Assembly: GCF_022836495.1 (NCBI RefSeq)
Contig: NZ_BQXM01000002.1
Location: 186,001 to 250,000, forward strand
Reading direction: 5' to 3'
DNA length: 64,000 bases
DNA from: Desulforhabdus sp. TSK
Lineage (GTDB): Bacteria > Desulfobacterota > Syntrophobacteria > Syntrophobacterales > Syntrophobacteraceae
Shown here piece after piece: positions 34,526 through 43,323 of this stretch (positions are counted from its first letter, which is position 1; the number at the start of each line of letters is the position of its first letter). A model generated the notes under the pieces. It saw nothing but the letters and a program-made list of their open reading frames with translations, was not told the DNA's origin and ran no database searches. The translations under genes and the position numbers were made by a program.

Positions 34526-35947
34526 ATGAAAACGGTGATTACATTGTTAACGCTGGCAATAACCGCAATTATCCCAATCGCACGCGCGGCAGAGAGACCC
34601 CATATCGTCCATATCGTCGCAGACGATCTCGGCTGGAAGGATGTCGGTTTTAACGGATGCACCGACATCAAGACACCGCACCTCGACAGTCTCGCGGCCG
34701 GCGGGGCAAAATTTACTCAGTTCTATGTCCAGCCGATGTGCACCCCGACACGGGCAGCGCTAATGACCGGCCGCTATCCCTACCGCTATGGCCTGCAGAC
34801 CGCCGTCATTCCCTCGGTCTCCTCTTACGGGCTTGATACGACCGAATGGCTGATGCCTCAATGTCTGAAAGAGGCAGGTTACCGGACGGCCATCATCGGC
34901 AAATGGCACCTTGGCCATGCCGACAAGAAATATTGGCCGCGACAGCGTGGATTTGACTACCAATACGGTGCCATGATCGGGGAGCTCGATTACTTCACGC
35001 ATGAGGAACACGGCGTCCTCGATTGGTATCGCAACAACGAACTGGTTCGGGAGGCGGGATACACCACTCAACTTCTCGGTGACGATGCCGTTCGGCTCAT
35101 CGAGAACCACGACCCCGCGACGCCGCTTTACCTTTATCTCGCTTTCAACGCGCCCCACACGCCGTACCAGGCACCTGAGGAATACATTGCGAAGTATGCC
35201 GACATCTCCGACCCCACGCGGCGAATCTATGCGGGGATGGTGACCTGTCTTGACGACCAAATCGGACGTGTGGTTGCAGCACTCGAAAAGAAGGGAATGC
35301 GCGGCAATACCATTATCGTTTTTCACAGTGACAACGGCGGCACAAAGAACGCGATGTTCGCCGGGGTGATGGCTGATATGTCCAAGACGAAAATTCCGTG
35401 CGACAATGGTCCATATCGCGACGGTAAAGCGTCGCTTTTCGAGGGAGGAACCCGAGTGTGTGCGCTCGCTAATTGGCCTGGGCGAATCAAGGCACAGGAA
35501 GTGGACGGACTGATTCATGCAATCGATCTTTATCCGACGTTTGCCTCTCTGGCGGGTGCCTCGACCGCTCGTTGCAAGCCTCTCGACGGGATCAATGTCT
35601 GGAATACGATCGCCAAGGGTGACTCGTCGCCGAGGAGCGAGCTCTTTTACAATATCGAACCGTTCCGTGCCGCGATGCGGCAAGGTGATTGGAAACTCAT
35701 CTGGCGCACCACCCTCCCGAGCTCGACAGATTTATACAATCTGACGGAAGACCCGTCAGAGAAGAACAACCTCAGCGCTGCGTATCCAGACAAGGTTGCG
35801 GCCATGCAGAATCGTCTCAATGCGGCTGCCAAAGAGGCAGAGAAGCCACTCTTTCTGATAGACCAGTTCAAGGTTGTCATGCGAAACATGAACGGCGAGC
35901 CTGTCCTGCCGATTGACGAGGGATATGGCGATGATGATCGTTTTTGA
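34526..35947 (+). CDS. Secreted arylsulfatase-type sulfatase
   Basis: A 473-residue sulfatase that should cleave sulfate esters outside the cytoplasm. A signal peptide (MKTVITLLTLAITAIIPIARA) is followed by the metal site VADDLGWKDVGF, the formylglycine motif CTPTRAALMTGR with the modified Cys at 72, GKWHLGH, FNAPHTPYQAP and FHSDNGG. The end YNLTEDPSEKNNL is the usual C-terminal subdomain. All key residues are present. A formylglycine-generating or anaerobic sulfatase-maturating enzyme would be required; none is in the window. Flanked by island debris on both sides. Confidence 0.9.
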   Translation: MKTVITLLTLAITAIIPIARAAERPHIVHIVADDLGWKDVGFNGCTDIKTPHLDSLAAGGAKFTQFYVQPMCTPTRAALMTGRYPYRYGLQTAVIPSVSSYGLDTTEWLMPQCLKEAGYRTAIIGKWHLGHADKKYWPRQRGFDYQYGAMIGELDYFTHEEHGVLDWYRNNELVREAGYTTQLLGDDAVRLIENHDPATPLYLYLAFNAPHTPYQAPEEYIAKYADISDPTRRIYAGMVTCLDDQIGRVVAALEKKGMRGNTIIVFHSDNGGTKNAMFAGVMADMSKTKIPCDNGPYRDGKASLFEGGTRVCALANWPGRIKAQEVDGLIHAIDLYPTFASLAGASTARCKPLDGINVWNTIAKGDSSPRSELFYNIEPFRAAMRQGDWKLIWRTTLPSSTDLYNLTEDPSEKNNLSAAYPDKVAAMQNRLNAAAKEAEKPLFLIDQFKVVMRNMNGEPVLPIDEGYGDDDRF

Positions 35948-35965
35948 TCGCGCTATGCACCGGAT

Positions 35966-36038
35966 CGCCTTGGTACGTGATCCGTATGCAGGGTGGTGTA
36001 GGAGGAGAGGGGGCGCGAGGCCTCTCTCTTTCCCTATT
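35966..36038 (+). mobile_element. Remnant of a group II intron 3' end
   Basis: CTTGGTACGTGATCCGTATG followed by a GGTGGTGTAGGAGGAGAG stretch and ending TTTCCCTATT matches the last about 73 bases of the complete intron (32797-32869) with roughly ten differences. No maturase gene lies upstream; the sulfatase ends 18 bases before. So it is the orphan 3' tail (domains V/VI) of a second, related intron. Confidence 0.8.
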
Positions 36039-36083
36039 AGGCATTGACCGAATCTATTCACACCCGTAAGGAGATTTTCTGCA

Positions 36084-36830
36084 TTGGATATTCCACGGAT
36101 CTTCAACATCACCGAAAGTGCTCACCGCATCCACAACCCGTTCACGCCCGAAAAGCTCGCCACTCTCGGCGCGGCGCTGCGCCTGGAACCGGGGGCCCGA
36201 GTGCTCGACCTCGGCAGCGGTTCGGGGGAGATGCTGTGCACCTGGGCACGCGATTACGGAGTCATCGGCACCGGCATCGACATGAGCCAGTTGTTTACCG
36301 AGCAAGCGAAACTCCGCGCTGAAAAACTCGGTGTCGCCGATCAAGTCAAGTTCATCCATGGCGATGCTGCCGGCTATGTCTCTGACGAGAAGGTCGGTGT
36401 GGCAGCCTGTCTCGGTGCCACCTGGATCGCCGGGGGATTCGTCGGCACCATCGAGCTTCTGGCGCAGAGCCTCCGCCCCGGAGGGATCATCCTCATCGGC
36501 GAGCCCTACTGGCGGCAGTTGCCGCCGACGGAAGAGGTTGCCAGGGGGTGTCTTGCCGGCTCAATCTCCGACTTTCTCCTGCTTCCTGAACTTCTCGCGT
36601 CTTTCGGCCACCTCGGCTACGACGTCGTGGAAATGGTTTTGGCGGACCAAGACAGCTGGGACAGATACGAGGCGGCCAAGTGGCTCACCATGCGCCGATG
36701 GCTTGAAGCCAATCCCGACGACGAGCTCGCGAAAGATGTTCGAGCCAAACTAACCTCGGAACCCGAGCGCTACGCCGCTTACACGCGTGAATACCTGGGC
36801 TGGGGCGTGTTCGCGCTGATGACGCGGTGA
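36084..36830 (+). CDS. Class I SAM-dependent methyltransferase
   Basis: A 248-residue methyltransferase. SAM-binding motif I is ARVLDLGSGSGEML, motif II GTGIDMSQLF, followed by GDAAGYVSDEKVGVAACLGATW and LRPGGIILIGEPYW. Translation most likely starts at TTG 36084 (read MDIPRIFN), since AAGGAG lies about ten bases upstream and no ATG is near. Substrate unknown; a small-molecule or arsenite/amine methyltransferase cannot be told apart. It follows the intron tail by 45 bases, as if a cassette had been inserted. Confidence 0.8.
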   Translation: MDIPRIFNITESAHRIHNPFTPEKLATLGAALRLEPGARVLDLGSGSGEMLCTWARDYGVIGTGIDMSQLFTEQAKLRAEKLGVADQVKFIHGDAAGYVSDEKVGVAACLGATWIAGGFVGTIELLAQSLRPGGIILIGEPYWRQLPPTEEVARGCLAGSISDFLLLPELLASFGHLGYDVVEMVLADQDSWDRYEAAKWLTMRRWLEANPDDELAKDVRAKLTSEPERYAAYTREYLGWGVFALMTR

Positions 36831-36874
36831 TGAGGGGATTACCGGGCGACTCAGAAAGTGGGGAAAGTCCAATC

Positions 36875-37327
36875 ATGCCTAAGCAGGTAGCCGGGGGATT
36901 TTCTCCCCCCCCACGGTCAGTGCATACTGCACTGGAGCCCAAGAGTGTTCCGGAATGGGCTGAAATCACTCATCCCTTCCACCCTCGGCGACATCAGCGC
37001 TTCAAGGTTCTCAGAGCGAGGCGTATTTCCGGGGTGTGCATCCTCACCCTTCAGGACCCCTCCAGCGGAATATTTACTGTCTCACAGGAGTGGACAGACC
37101 TGGCAGACCCATCAGTCCGGGTCATGGAGATCCTCTTCCCGACGATCCTTCATTTCGAATCGCTGTTGGTTCTTGTGAACCTTCTGGAAAGGCTCGACCC
37201 GACCCGCCAAGAGGAGGGAGAAAAAGGGGAGGGCGGTGAGGGTTGGTTCGCGCAGCGTTTTCTCGAAAAAAATGAGCCTGGGAGGCTTGGACCCTCTGGA
37301 CATTTCTCCCGATCGTTACTACTGTAA
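36875..37327 (+). CDS. DUF5372-like protein, transposon-associated
   Basis: A 150-residue frame whose middle resembles DUF5372, small proteins carried by certain transposons: EITHPFHPRRHQRFKVLRARRISGV and FTVSQEWTDLADPS. The tail after about residue 90 is not family-like and may be read-through into decayed DNA. The start at 36875 has GGGGAAAG upstream. Just before it is a stretch GCCGGGGGATTTTC followed by eight Cs. Likely a fragment of a lost element. Confidence 0.45.
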   Translation: MPKQVAGGFSPPPRSVHTALEPKSVPEWAEITHPFHPRRHQRFKVLRARRISGVCILTLQDPSSGIFTVSQEWTDLADPSVRVMEILFPTILHFESLLVLVNLLERLDPTRQEEGEKGEGGEGWFAQRFLEKNEPGRLGPSGHFSRSLLL

Positions 37328-37538
37328 CGGTGGCGCAGAAGGCTGCTGCGAGGGTATGAGGACTCCAAGGGAGTTGGTCCGCACCAATAGCCAGATTGCC
37401 CCGGTGCCCCGACCACCGATAGCACACTGCACCTTTCCATGCCTTCACCCTTTTTGCTCATCCGCTCCCTTTGGAGAGAACCGTGAGCCTGCCGACACTG
37501 CAGACTTTCATAGACGTGAGAGCAGCTGGGGGGAAAGA
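37328..37538. other. Spacer, nothing recognised
   Basis: About 210 bases between the DUF5372-like frame and the REP-flanked element. No ribosome site, repeat or gene was recognised. Confidence 0.3.
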
Positions 37539-38158
37539 GGGGACGCCCTTAACTTATTAATTTGACCTATATGTTCACCCCAAGTATTGTTCTTCGCATA
37601 CTCAGACACTCACGCATCGACACAACGGGAGCGCTCCCCCATATCATTGGGCGAGGCATTGAGCGTCGCAACATTTTCGAGGGTGACCAGGACCGTTACA
37701 ATTTTCTAAAGAACCTGGGGCTCATCCTGGACCAAACGGCAACGGCGTGTTTTGCCTGGTCAGTGATGTCCAACCATTTTCATCTCCTGTTGGGAACCGG
37801 CGCGGTTCCGGTAGCTACGGTGATGCGGCGGCTCCTGACAGGCCACGCCATTCGGTATAACAGACGTCACCAGAGGTGCGGTCACCTGTTCCAGTACCGG
37901 TACAAATCCATGAGCCGCGACTCTCTTGAATATTGAGGCCGAAGATATATGGTATCCGGGAAAGACGAAAGAACTCGTGCGGGCTCGAAGCTTGCTCTGC
38001 TTCCGGGCCGTGCGTGAACTGGGGATGAGCATGGCTGCCATAGTGCGACGATTGAACCTATCCACCGTGGCTGTGAGCAAGTCGGTTGCGCGAGGAGCCG
38101 AGATCGCAAAGAAAGAAGGGCTGGTCCTGAATTAAGTTAATAAATTAAGGGCGTCCCC
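37539..38158. mobile_element. REP-flanked Y1 transposase element (decayed)
   Basis: A 620-bp unit bounded by inverted 22-mers: GGGGACGCCCTTAACTTATT at 37539 and its reverse complement ending GGGCGTCCCC at 38158, with one mismatch in 22. Inside is a broken RAYT-type transposase gene. RAYT proteins act on REP-like hairpins, so transposase and its target repeats are preserved together although the gene is dead. Confidence 0.75.
37562..38135 (+). pseudogene. REP-associated tyrosine transposase (RAYT), deleted
   Basis: The first frame (37562-37936) gives the N-terminal Y1 transposase part: HIIGRGIERRNIFEGDQDR, the HUH-type FAWSVMSNHFHLLL and GHAIRYNRRHQRCGHLFQ. The last family part, DIWYPGKTKELVRARSLLCF to a C-terminal helix-turn-helix (GMSMAAIVRRLNLSTVAVSKS), lies in another frame at 37926-38135. 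The segment between, which normally carries the catalytic tyrosine and about 100 residues, is deleted at about 37920. It cannot be active. Confidence 0.8.
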
Positions 38159-38235
38159 ATGGTTCACAAGAGTGAAGGCCAGAAATGCATTCTGTTGCTT
38201 ATTTTGAAAGCAAACTTATGCTGATGGAGTAAGAT

Positions 38236-38460
38236 ATGGAGAAATATTCAGTAACTTCAGAGATTAAGAAGCTCAGTGTGGCTGAACGTATACTCATGGT
38301 ACAGGAGATATGGGATAGCATCGCTGCCGAACAGGGGGCACTTGCTGTTACTGAGGCCCAAAAGACAGAGCTGGATCGAAGAATTGCCTCCCACGGTGCA
38401 TCTCCCAATGAGGGGCGGTCATGGGAAGAAATTAAACGCAGACTCAAGGGTTCAAAATGA
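38236..38460 (+). CDS. Antitoxin of addiction module family
   Basis: A 74-residue acidic protein of the putative addiction-module (Unstab_antitox, PF09720-like) type: LSVAERILMVQEIWDSIAAEQ, then VTEAQKTELDRRIASHGASPNEGRSWEEIKRRL, whose charged C-terminal part is the toxin-binding arm. GGAG lies nine bases before the ATG. The toxin gene overlaps by ATGA. Antitoxins of this class neutralise RelE/ParE toxins and normally repress their own promoter. Confidence 0.88.
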   Translation: MEKYSVTSEIKKLSVAERILMVQEIWDSIAAEQGALAVTEAQKTELDRRIASHGASPNEGRSWEEIKRRLKGSK

Positions 38461-38753
38461 GGTGTGAAATCTCAATCCGCCCCGAGGCAGAAGCTGAAAT
38501 CGAGGAAGCATACCTCTGGTATGAAGAACAACGAGAGGGTTTAGGATCTGACTTTCTTCTCTGTGTGGAAGAGTGTCTCGAGAAGATTAAGAAATCACCG
38601 GATATGTACCCTATCGTGCATAGGAATGTTCGCCGTTTGCTGATCCGCCGTTTCCCATACGGTATCTTCTATACTGTACATCAAGACTTCATCACCATAT
38701 TGGCTGTCTTTCACGGGCATCGAGACCCCAGAGACTGGAAGTTGCGCAGCTAA
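38457..38753 (+). CDS. RelE/ParE-type toxin
   Basis: A 98-residue toxin: IRPEAEAEIEEAYLWYEEQREGLG, VEECLEKIKKSPDMYPIV, VRRLLIRRFPYGIFYTVHQD and the closing VFHGHRDPRDWKLR, the standard ParE/RelE layout. It would cut mRNA on the ribosome or block gyrase; the sequence does not decide which. It overlaps the antitoxin stop by four bases, so the two are translationally coupled. Directly after the stop comes an attC-like half site, as seen for toxin-antitoxin cassettes in chromosomal integrons. Confidence 0.88.
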   Translation: MRCEISIRPEAEAEIEEAYLWYEEQREGLGSDFLLCVEECLEKIKKSPDMYPIVHRNVRRLLIRRFPYGIFYTVHQDFITILAVFHGHRDPRDWKLRS

Positions 38754-38831
38754 CGAAAAATTCAAGCGGACGGTGACGACGCCCTGCTTACTTATTCCTG
38801 CTTTTTGGCCCGCCGCCGCTGATTTTCACGT
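38750..38831 (+). repeat. attC-like site, cut by intron remnant
   Basis: GCTAACGAAAAATTCAAGCG then GACGG, starting at the toxin stop codon, closely resembles the first half of many integron attC sites (AAC, about 8 bases, TTCAAGCGGACG). A GC-rich partner CCGCCGCCGCTGA follows about 50 bases later. The site then runs straight into an intron 5' end at 38832, so the right core is missing. Confidence 0.5.
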
Positions 38832-38902
38832 GTGTGCCCCGCATGGCCCAGAACTGATGAGGTGAAGGTCCTCGTGCCAGGTTTTTAGCAGAGCCGAATT
38901 TG
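38832..38902 (+). mobile_element. Remnant of a group II intron 5' end
   Basis: GTGTGCCCCGCATGGCCCAG, then GAGGTGAAGGTCCTCGTG and GCAGAGCCGAA align to the first about 70 bases of the complete intron (30887 onward) with about a dozen differences. Nothing of the ribozyme core, maturase or 3' end follows. It is an orphan 5' end, inserted behind an attC-like palindrome exactly like the complete copy. Confidence 0.8.
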
Positions 38903-39473
38903 GTCTTCCCTCTATCTCCATCAGTCTTCTTCCGGCTCCCGATGGCTTCAGAGAAAGGTCACGTTTTACATTCGCAGACATATCCATCCCTTGTCGTCTA
39001 TGCACTCTCATGCAAGCTCAAATCGGAAACCCCAGGATTTCAATTTTGAAATGAAATTTCTTCGTTGAAATTTAATCCGTTCCTTATTGCCGAAGGTCCT
39101 GCACGGGCATGCACCTCCCGATAGGCACTTTCAAATGGTAATCTCCTTTCATCCGCTCGACGCTCATAAAGTCTCCCCGTGTTCAACCTTTTCATGACTC
39201 CATTGCCGAAACATTGGATATTTTTCGTTTTCTCCCGGGCTTCATCCATCGCTGTGGATGAAGCCGAAATCGTGATGTCCTGCCCATCTGCCTGGTAAAG
39301 GATTTGCAAACGCGAAACGCCAGAGAACTGCATCCTGGGAAGGTGACACGGAATCAGGTCGAAAAGTTTCAGTTTGAAAATCCAAAAGGAAATGGCCGGA
39401 AAGGGAAGTCGGTATGAAACAGAGCTCTGGAAGCCCGTTGCATCATGTAATTTCCCAAGCCCAACTGACCGTA
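38903..39473. other. Island edge, no gene accepted
   Basis: 571 bases. A minus-strand frame of 97 residues (39040-39333, MQFSGVSRLQILYQADGQD...) is open but has no clear ribosome site or family; it is left uncalled. The stretch separates the accessory island from the surface-protein module. Confidence 0.35.
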
Positions 39474-39502
39474 ATCCCCCCTTTTCCGAAGGGGGGTTTT
39501 TT
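39474..39502 (+). terminator. Strong terminator-like hairpin in the leader of the surface protein gene
   Basis: Six C (39476-39481), a nine-base loop TTTTCCGAA, six G (39491-39496) and then six T (39497-39502) form a textbook intrinsic terminator. It ends about 60 bases before the preferred start of the 1,229-residue protein and after no visible gene, so it may be an attenuator of that gene or the end of an upstream transcript. Confidence 0.6.
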
Positions 39503-39560
39503 GTTTCCCCGTCCAGTGAAAATGGGGGGACAACGACGATTTGGAGTCTCCAAATTTCTG

Positions 39561-42500
39561 ATGCGGAGCTTCTTTCAGGCGATCCTTCTTTTGCTGCTGA
39601 TTTTCACACACCATCTCGCGCTCGCCGTTGTTTCATGCGATGAGCTACGCCCGGAATCGCTTCGCTCGGTGGTTGGGCAGGGCTATATCGACGTCCTCTG
39701 GGATGATGTCCTTCCATCTGCAAATCCTTACACTTCCGATGCAATCATGGGGTACAGGGTATACAAATGGAGCGCCGGCGTTGAGCCGCTCTTTTTTTTC
39801 ACCACGCAGCCCCGCTATCGGGATACTCAAGTCGCGACGGGAATCCGCTACAACTATTCGGTCACGGTGGTGAACCAGGATGGAGTCGAAGGCTGTGGCT
39901 CCGCAGGCACCAGCGCCACTTACGTGGACACGGCCATCAGGACATACACCGACGGAGCGAAAAAGAAATCGGTCCCTTTCTCCAAACCTCCCACCTGTGC
40001 CGCAGTGGGAGATATCAATAAAGATGGAAAACCTGACCTGGTTCTTGGAATCCCGGAGCTCAACGCGGTAAAAATCTATTACGACTGCAATGTCAACGCC
40101 CTTCCCGGAACGACTCTTACCGGGGAGTCCGGAGGAGATGGGTTCGGTTCCAGCGTTGCCCTGGCGGATCTCAATCAAGACGGGTACGCGGACCTCATTG
40201 TCGGAGCCCCGCTCGCCGACGTGGGGAAGTCCGCGAACAGCGTCCCCGACGCCGGCAAGGTTTATGTCTATGCCGGCAAGCGGTCCCTGAGCTCAAAGCC
40301 GTCCCTCATCGTCGAGGGGAAGCCGTCGTGTACCAGTGACGGAGCACCCTGTACGAACGGCGAACATTTGGGCTCCGCATTGGCCGGTGTGCGGGATGTC
40401 GACGGAGACGGCACCCCGGATGTGGCCATAGGGGCTCCTGCGGGAGGTCTGGATCGGACCGGCAGGATTGTCATCTTGCGGGGAGGAACGCCCCTCGCCG
40501 AACGGGTTCTCGATGTACCCGGTCGGGAAGGCATGAAGTGCACCGGCCGAAGCCTCTCCCTTGCCGGGGATGTCGATGGAGACGGACTTCATGACATCCT
40601 TGTGGGTGCAGGGAACTGCGAGGGAGGGGAGCCTTCCACCGGTGAAGTCCGGCTGCTCCTGGGAGGGAGCACGCCAGCTTTATCCGATCTGGCTTTCACC
40701 GGCGCCGGAGGTAACGGGGCCATGGGAGCCGGACTGGATTTCAACGGTGATGGGTATTCGGACATTGCCGTCGGGTCTTCAACCGAATCGCAGATCGATC
40801 TTTACTTCGGCGGTCCCCTCCTGGATGCCTCTCCCGACATCGTCTTTCCCGCCAGTCGGGGATACGTCGGCTCCCTGGGCGACGTGAACCGCGACGGACG
40901 GACCGACCTGGCGTTGGGGTGCCTGATGGTCCATTACGGGAACAGCAGAGGTGAAAATGTTCCCGATGTCTTCATAGATCAGGGTGCGCAGGCTGTCCTT
41001 GGAACCGGAGACATCGACGGAGACGGCCTGGAGGAAATGTTGTCCTATGCTTCAGGCAGCGTCCGTGCCCACTCCCTGGCTTACTTTTCCAGCCTGCCGC
41101 ACATTGAGGTCACGTCCCACCTGGATTATGCCAGAACGTCCAGCGGATGCCTGACCATCGCGGGGCGTGTTCATGGAGCTGTCTCTCGTCTCACTGTTCG
41201 GGGAGAGCCCGCGGAGAGTACGCCGGATGGATATTTTTCCAAGGACTTGAGCCCGGTGTGGCCGAATCTCAATGCATTGAGGCCGGGAGTCAATGCCATA
41301 GAGATCCTGGCTGAAACACCGGATGGCAGGGTCGGCAAGAAAATCGTGCATATCGAATATACTCCGCCTCCTCTGGGCATCGAAATCACCACACCGGCCC
41401 CGGGGAGTGTCCTGTATTCCAATACGTTCACGGTGGTGGGCAGAGTGAGCGATCCTTCGGCCCTCGTGTGGGTGGACGGTTGGAAGCCGGTTCAGGTGGT
41501 GGACGGGGCTTTCGAGGCCACCGTGTCGAGGTCGTCCGCTGGAGAAGCTCACATTCGAGTTCTGGCGGGTGATGCGTCCTGTAACTTCGTTGAAAAATGG
41601 ATTCGGGTTGTTTTGGAGATTCCTGCCCCGACGGTGGTGCTCACTGCGGATCCCATAACCATCCGCCCAGGCCAGACGACGACACTGTCATGGACAAGTT
41701 CAAACGCCACTGTGTGCAGCGTGGACAACGGTGTGGGCGGCGTTCCTCTCTCGGGTTCGGTGACCGTATCACCCTCTGAGACGACAACCTATACCCTCAC
41801 AGCCACAGGCCCGGGTGGAATGGCCAGGACGGCTGCCGCTGTCACCGTCGTCAATGCGCTTCCTGTTTGTCTGAACGATGTCTCAGCCACCGATGAAGAT
41901 GTTCCCGTCGTCATACATGTCCTGGCCAACGATACGGATCCCGACGGGGATGCTCTCCAGGTGAAGGAGACAGGGCAGGGGCTGCATGGCTCCGCCTCCA
42001 TCCGGCCCGATGGATCGATCCTCTACAGTCCGCAGGCAAACTACCATGGATCGGACCAGTTTACCTACACGGTGACGGACGGTCACGGCGGCTTGGCGAC
42101 GGCGACAGTGGATGTGACCGTCTCGTCCCTGAACGACGCTCCTGTCGCGGCGCATGACAGTGCAGCTACTGATCAGGGCAGGTCCGTTTGTGTGTCTGTA
42201 CTGGCCAATGATTCGGATCCCGACGGTGATTCCCTCACCCTGTCCGGCTTTACCCCTCCCTCCCATGGAACGGTGAAAGACTCTGGAAACGGTACCCTTG
42301 AGTATTGCCCCACAGCGAGCTTTACGGGTGAAGACAGTTTCACTTATACGGTCTCCGACGGCAAGGGCGCCACGGCTACGGCAACCGTGACCGTTGCCGT
42401 AAAGTCTGCGGTGACCCTCGGCATCAAGCAGCCCGTAGAGGGACAAAGGGTTGATGGCGGCCAGGTGCAGGTGAGCGGGATCGTTTCCAACGCTGCGGGA

Positions 42501-43250
42501 AGAGAGACGGGTGTGACGGTGAACGGCGTCTTGGCGTGGGTTCATGAAGGTCGGTTCGTGGCGAACAGTGTTCCTCTGCAGCCCGGTGAGAATAATATCC
42601 AGGCTGTTGCCGTGGACACGGCGGGGGCGGGCGCTTCAGATTCCATCACCATCGATGCCGATGCGGAGCAGGAAGCCATCGAGATCAAGGCGGTCGATCA
42701 ATCTGGAATTCCACCATTTGAGACAACTTTCCGCATAAAAGTGTCTGCTGCATACCAAAATCCGACCCTTTCGTATGCGGGACCGGGTGGTGTTGAGTTC
42801 CTGAACACGGAAGCCGATGAAGAGTTTACCGTCAGGATGACGATCCCGGGCTGGTATGATTTCATCGTGGAGGCCTTTGATTTTCAAAATTACAGTCACA
42901 CTCAGACCCTTTCACTCCTTGTCCTGGATAAAAACTCCCTGGACGGGCTGCTCAGAGCCAGGTGGAACGGCATGAAAGGGGAGTTGGCCGCCGGGAAAAT
43001 TGCCGGGGCCTTGAGCTACTTCCTTCCGAGATCACGGGAACGTTATGGGGCGGTTTTTAACGACCTTTCGGAAAGGCTTCCCGCCATTGCCGCCGGGATG
43101 CAGGAGATCGAGATGGTTTACAGCAGAGACGGAAGGACCAAATACCGCATCAACCGGTCTCACTCCACTGCTGCCGGCCCTGTCACCCTCGCCTACTACA
43201 TTTACTTTGCCGTGGATGAAACCGGGCTATGGCGGCTGGATGTCTTTTAG
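39561..43250 (+). CDS. Large secreted FG-GAP / Ig / cadherin-like protein
   Basis: A 1,229-residue exported protein. Signal peptide MRSFFQAILLLLLIFTHHLALA; fibronectin III-like segment (about 25-115); seven FG-GAP-type Ca-binding repeats (about 150-490: DINKDGKPDLVLG, DLNQDGYADLIVGAP, DVDGDGTPDVAIGAP, DVDGDGLHDILVG, DFNGDGYSDIAVG, DVNRDGRTDLALG, DIDGDGLEEML), probably one beta-propeller; Ig-like domains (about 510-770); two cadherin-like units with NDTDPDGD (about 789) and NDSDPDGD (about 882); another Ig-like domain; and a C-terminal helical/beta domain (about 1123-1229). Start 39561 is chosen for the signal peptide; ATG 39522 and 39414 are in frame, but the latter would translate the terminator hairpin. 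Likely an adhesin or surface scaffold. Confidence 0.85.
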   Translation: MRSFFQAILLLLLIFTHHLALAVVSCDELRPESLRSVVGQGYIDVLWDDVLPSANPYTSDAIMGYRVYKWSAGVEPLFFFTTQPRYRDTQVATGIRYNYSVTVVNQDGVEGCGSAGTSATYVDTAIRTYTDGAKKKSVPFSKPPTCAAVGDINKDGKPDLVLGIPELNAVKIYYDCNVNALPGTTLTGESGGDGFGSSVALADLNQDGYADLIVGAPLADVGKSANSVPDAGKVYVYAGKRSLSSKPSLIVEGKPSCTSDGAPCTNGEHLGSALAGVRDVDGDGTPDVAIGAPAGGLDRTGRIVILRGGTPLAERVLDVPGREGMKCTGRSLSLAGDVDGDGLHDILVGAGNCEGGEPSTGEVRLLLGGSTPALSDLAFTGAGGNGAMGAGLDFNGDGYSDIAVGSSTESQIDLYFGGPLLDASPDIVFPASRGYVGSLGDVNRDGRTDLALGCLMVHYGNSRGENVPDVFIDQGAQAVLGTGDIDGDGLEEMLSYASGSVRAHSLAYFSSLPHIEVTSHLDYARTSSGCLTIAGRVHGAVSRLTVRGEPAESTPDGYFSKDLSPVWPNLNALRPGVNAIEILAETPDGRVGKKIVHIEYTPPPLGIEITTPAPGSVLYSNTFTVVGRVSDPSALVWVDGWKPVQVVDGAFEATVSRSSAGEAHIRVLAGDASCNFVEKWIRVVLEIPAPTVVLTADPITIRPGQTTTLSWTSSNATVCSVDNGVGGVPLSGSVTVSPSETTTYTLTATGPGGMARTAAAVTVVNALPVCLNDVSATDEDVPVVIHVLANDTDPDGDALQVKETGQGLHGSASIRPDGSILYSPQANYHGSDQFTYTVTDGHGGLATATVDVTVSSLNDAPVAAHDSAATDQGRSVCVSVLANDSDPDGDSLTLSGFTPPSHGTVKDSGNGTLEYCPTASFTGEDSFTYTVSDGKGATATATVTVAVKSAVTLGIKQPVEGQRVDGGQVQVSGIVSNAAGRETGVTVNGVLAWVHEGRFVANSVPLQPGENNIQAVAVDTAGAGASDSITIDADAEQEAIEIKAVDQSGIPPFETTFRIKVSAAYQNPTLSYAGPGGVEFLNTEADEEFTVRMTIPGWYDFIVEAFDFQNYSHTQTLSLLVLDKNSLDGLLRARWNGMKGELAAGKIAGALSYFLPRSRERYGAVFNDLSERLPAIAAGMQEIEMVYSRDGRTKYRINRSHSTAAGPVTLAYYIYFAVDETGLWRLDVF

Positions 43251-43323
43251 GCAACGGAGGCTGGAAGCTGGTTTGCCGAGAAAGACTCTGCTTCAGAGCA
43301 GCTTGGAGAAAGGATGTGCAGAG

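Noticed and set aside
39040-39333. 97-residue minus-strand frame near the island edge
   Set aside because: No convincing ribosome site, no family; composition like the surrounding non-coding DNA.
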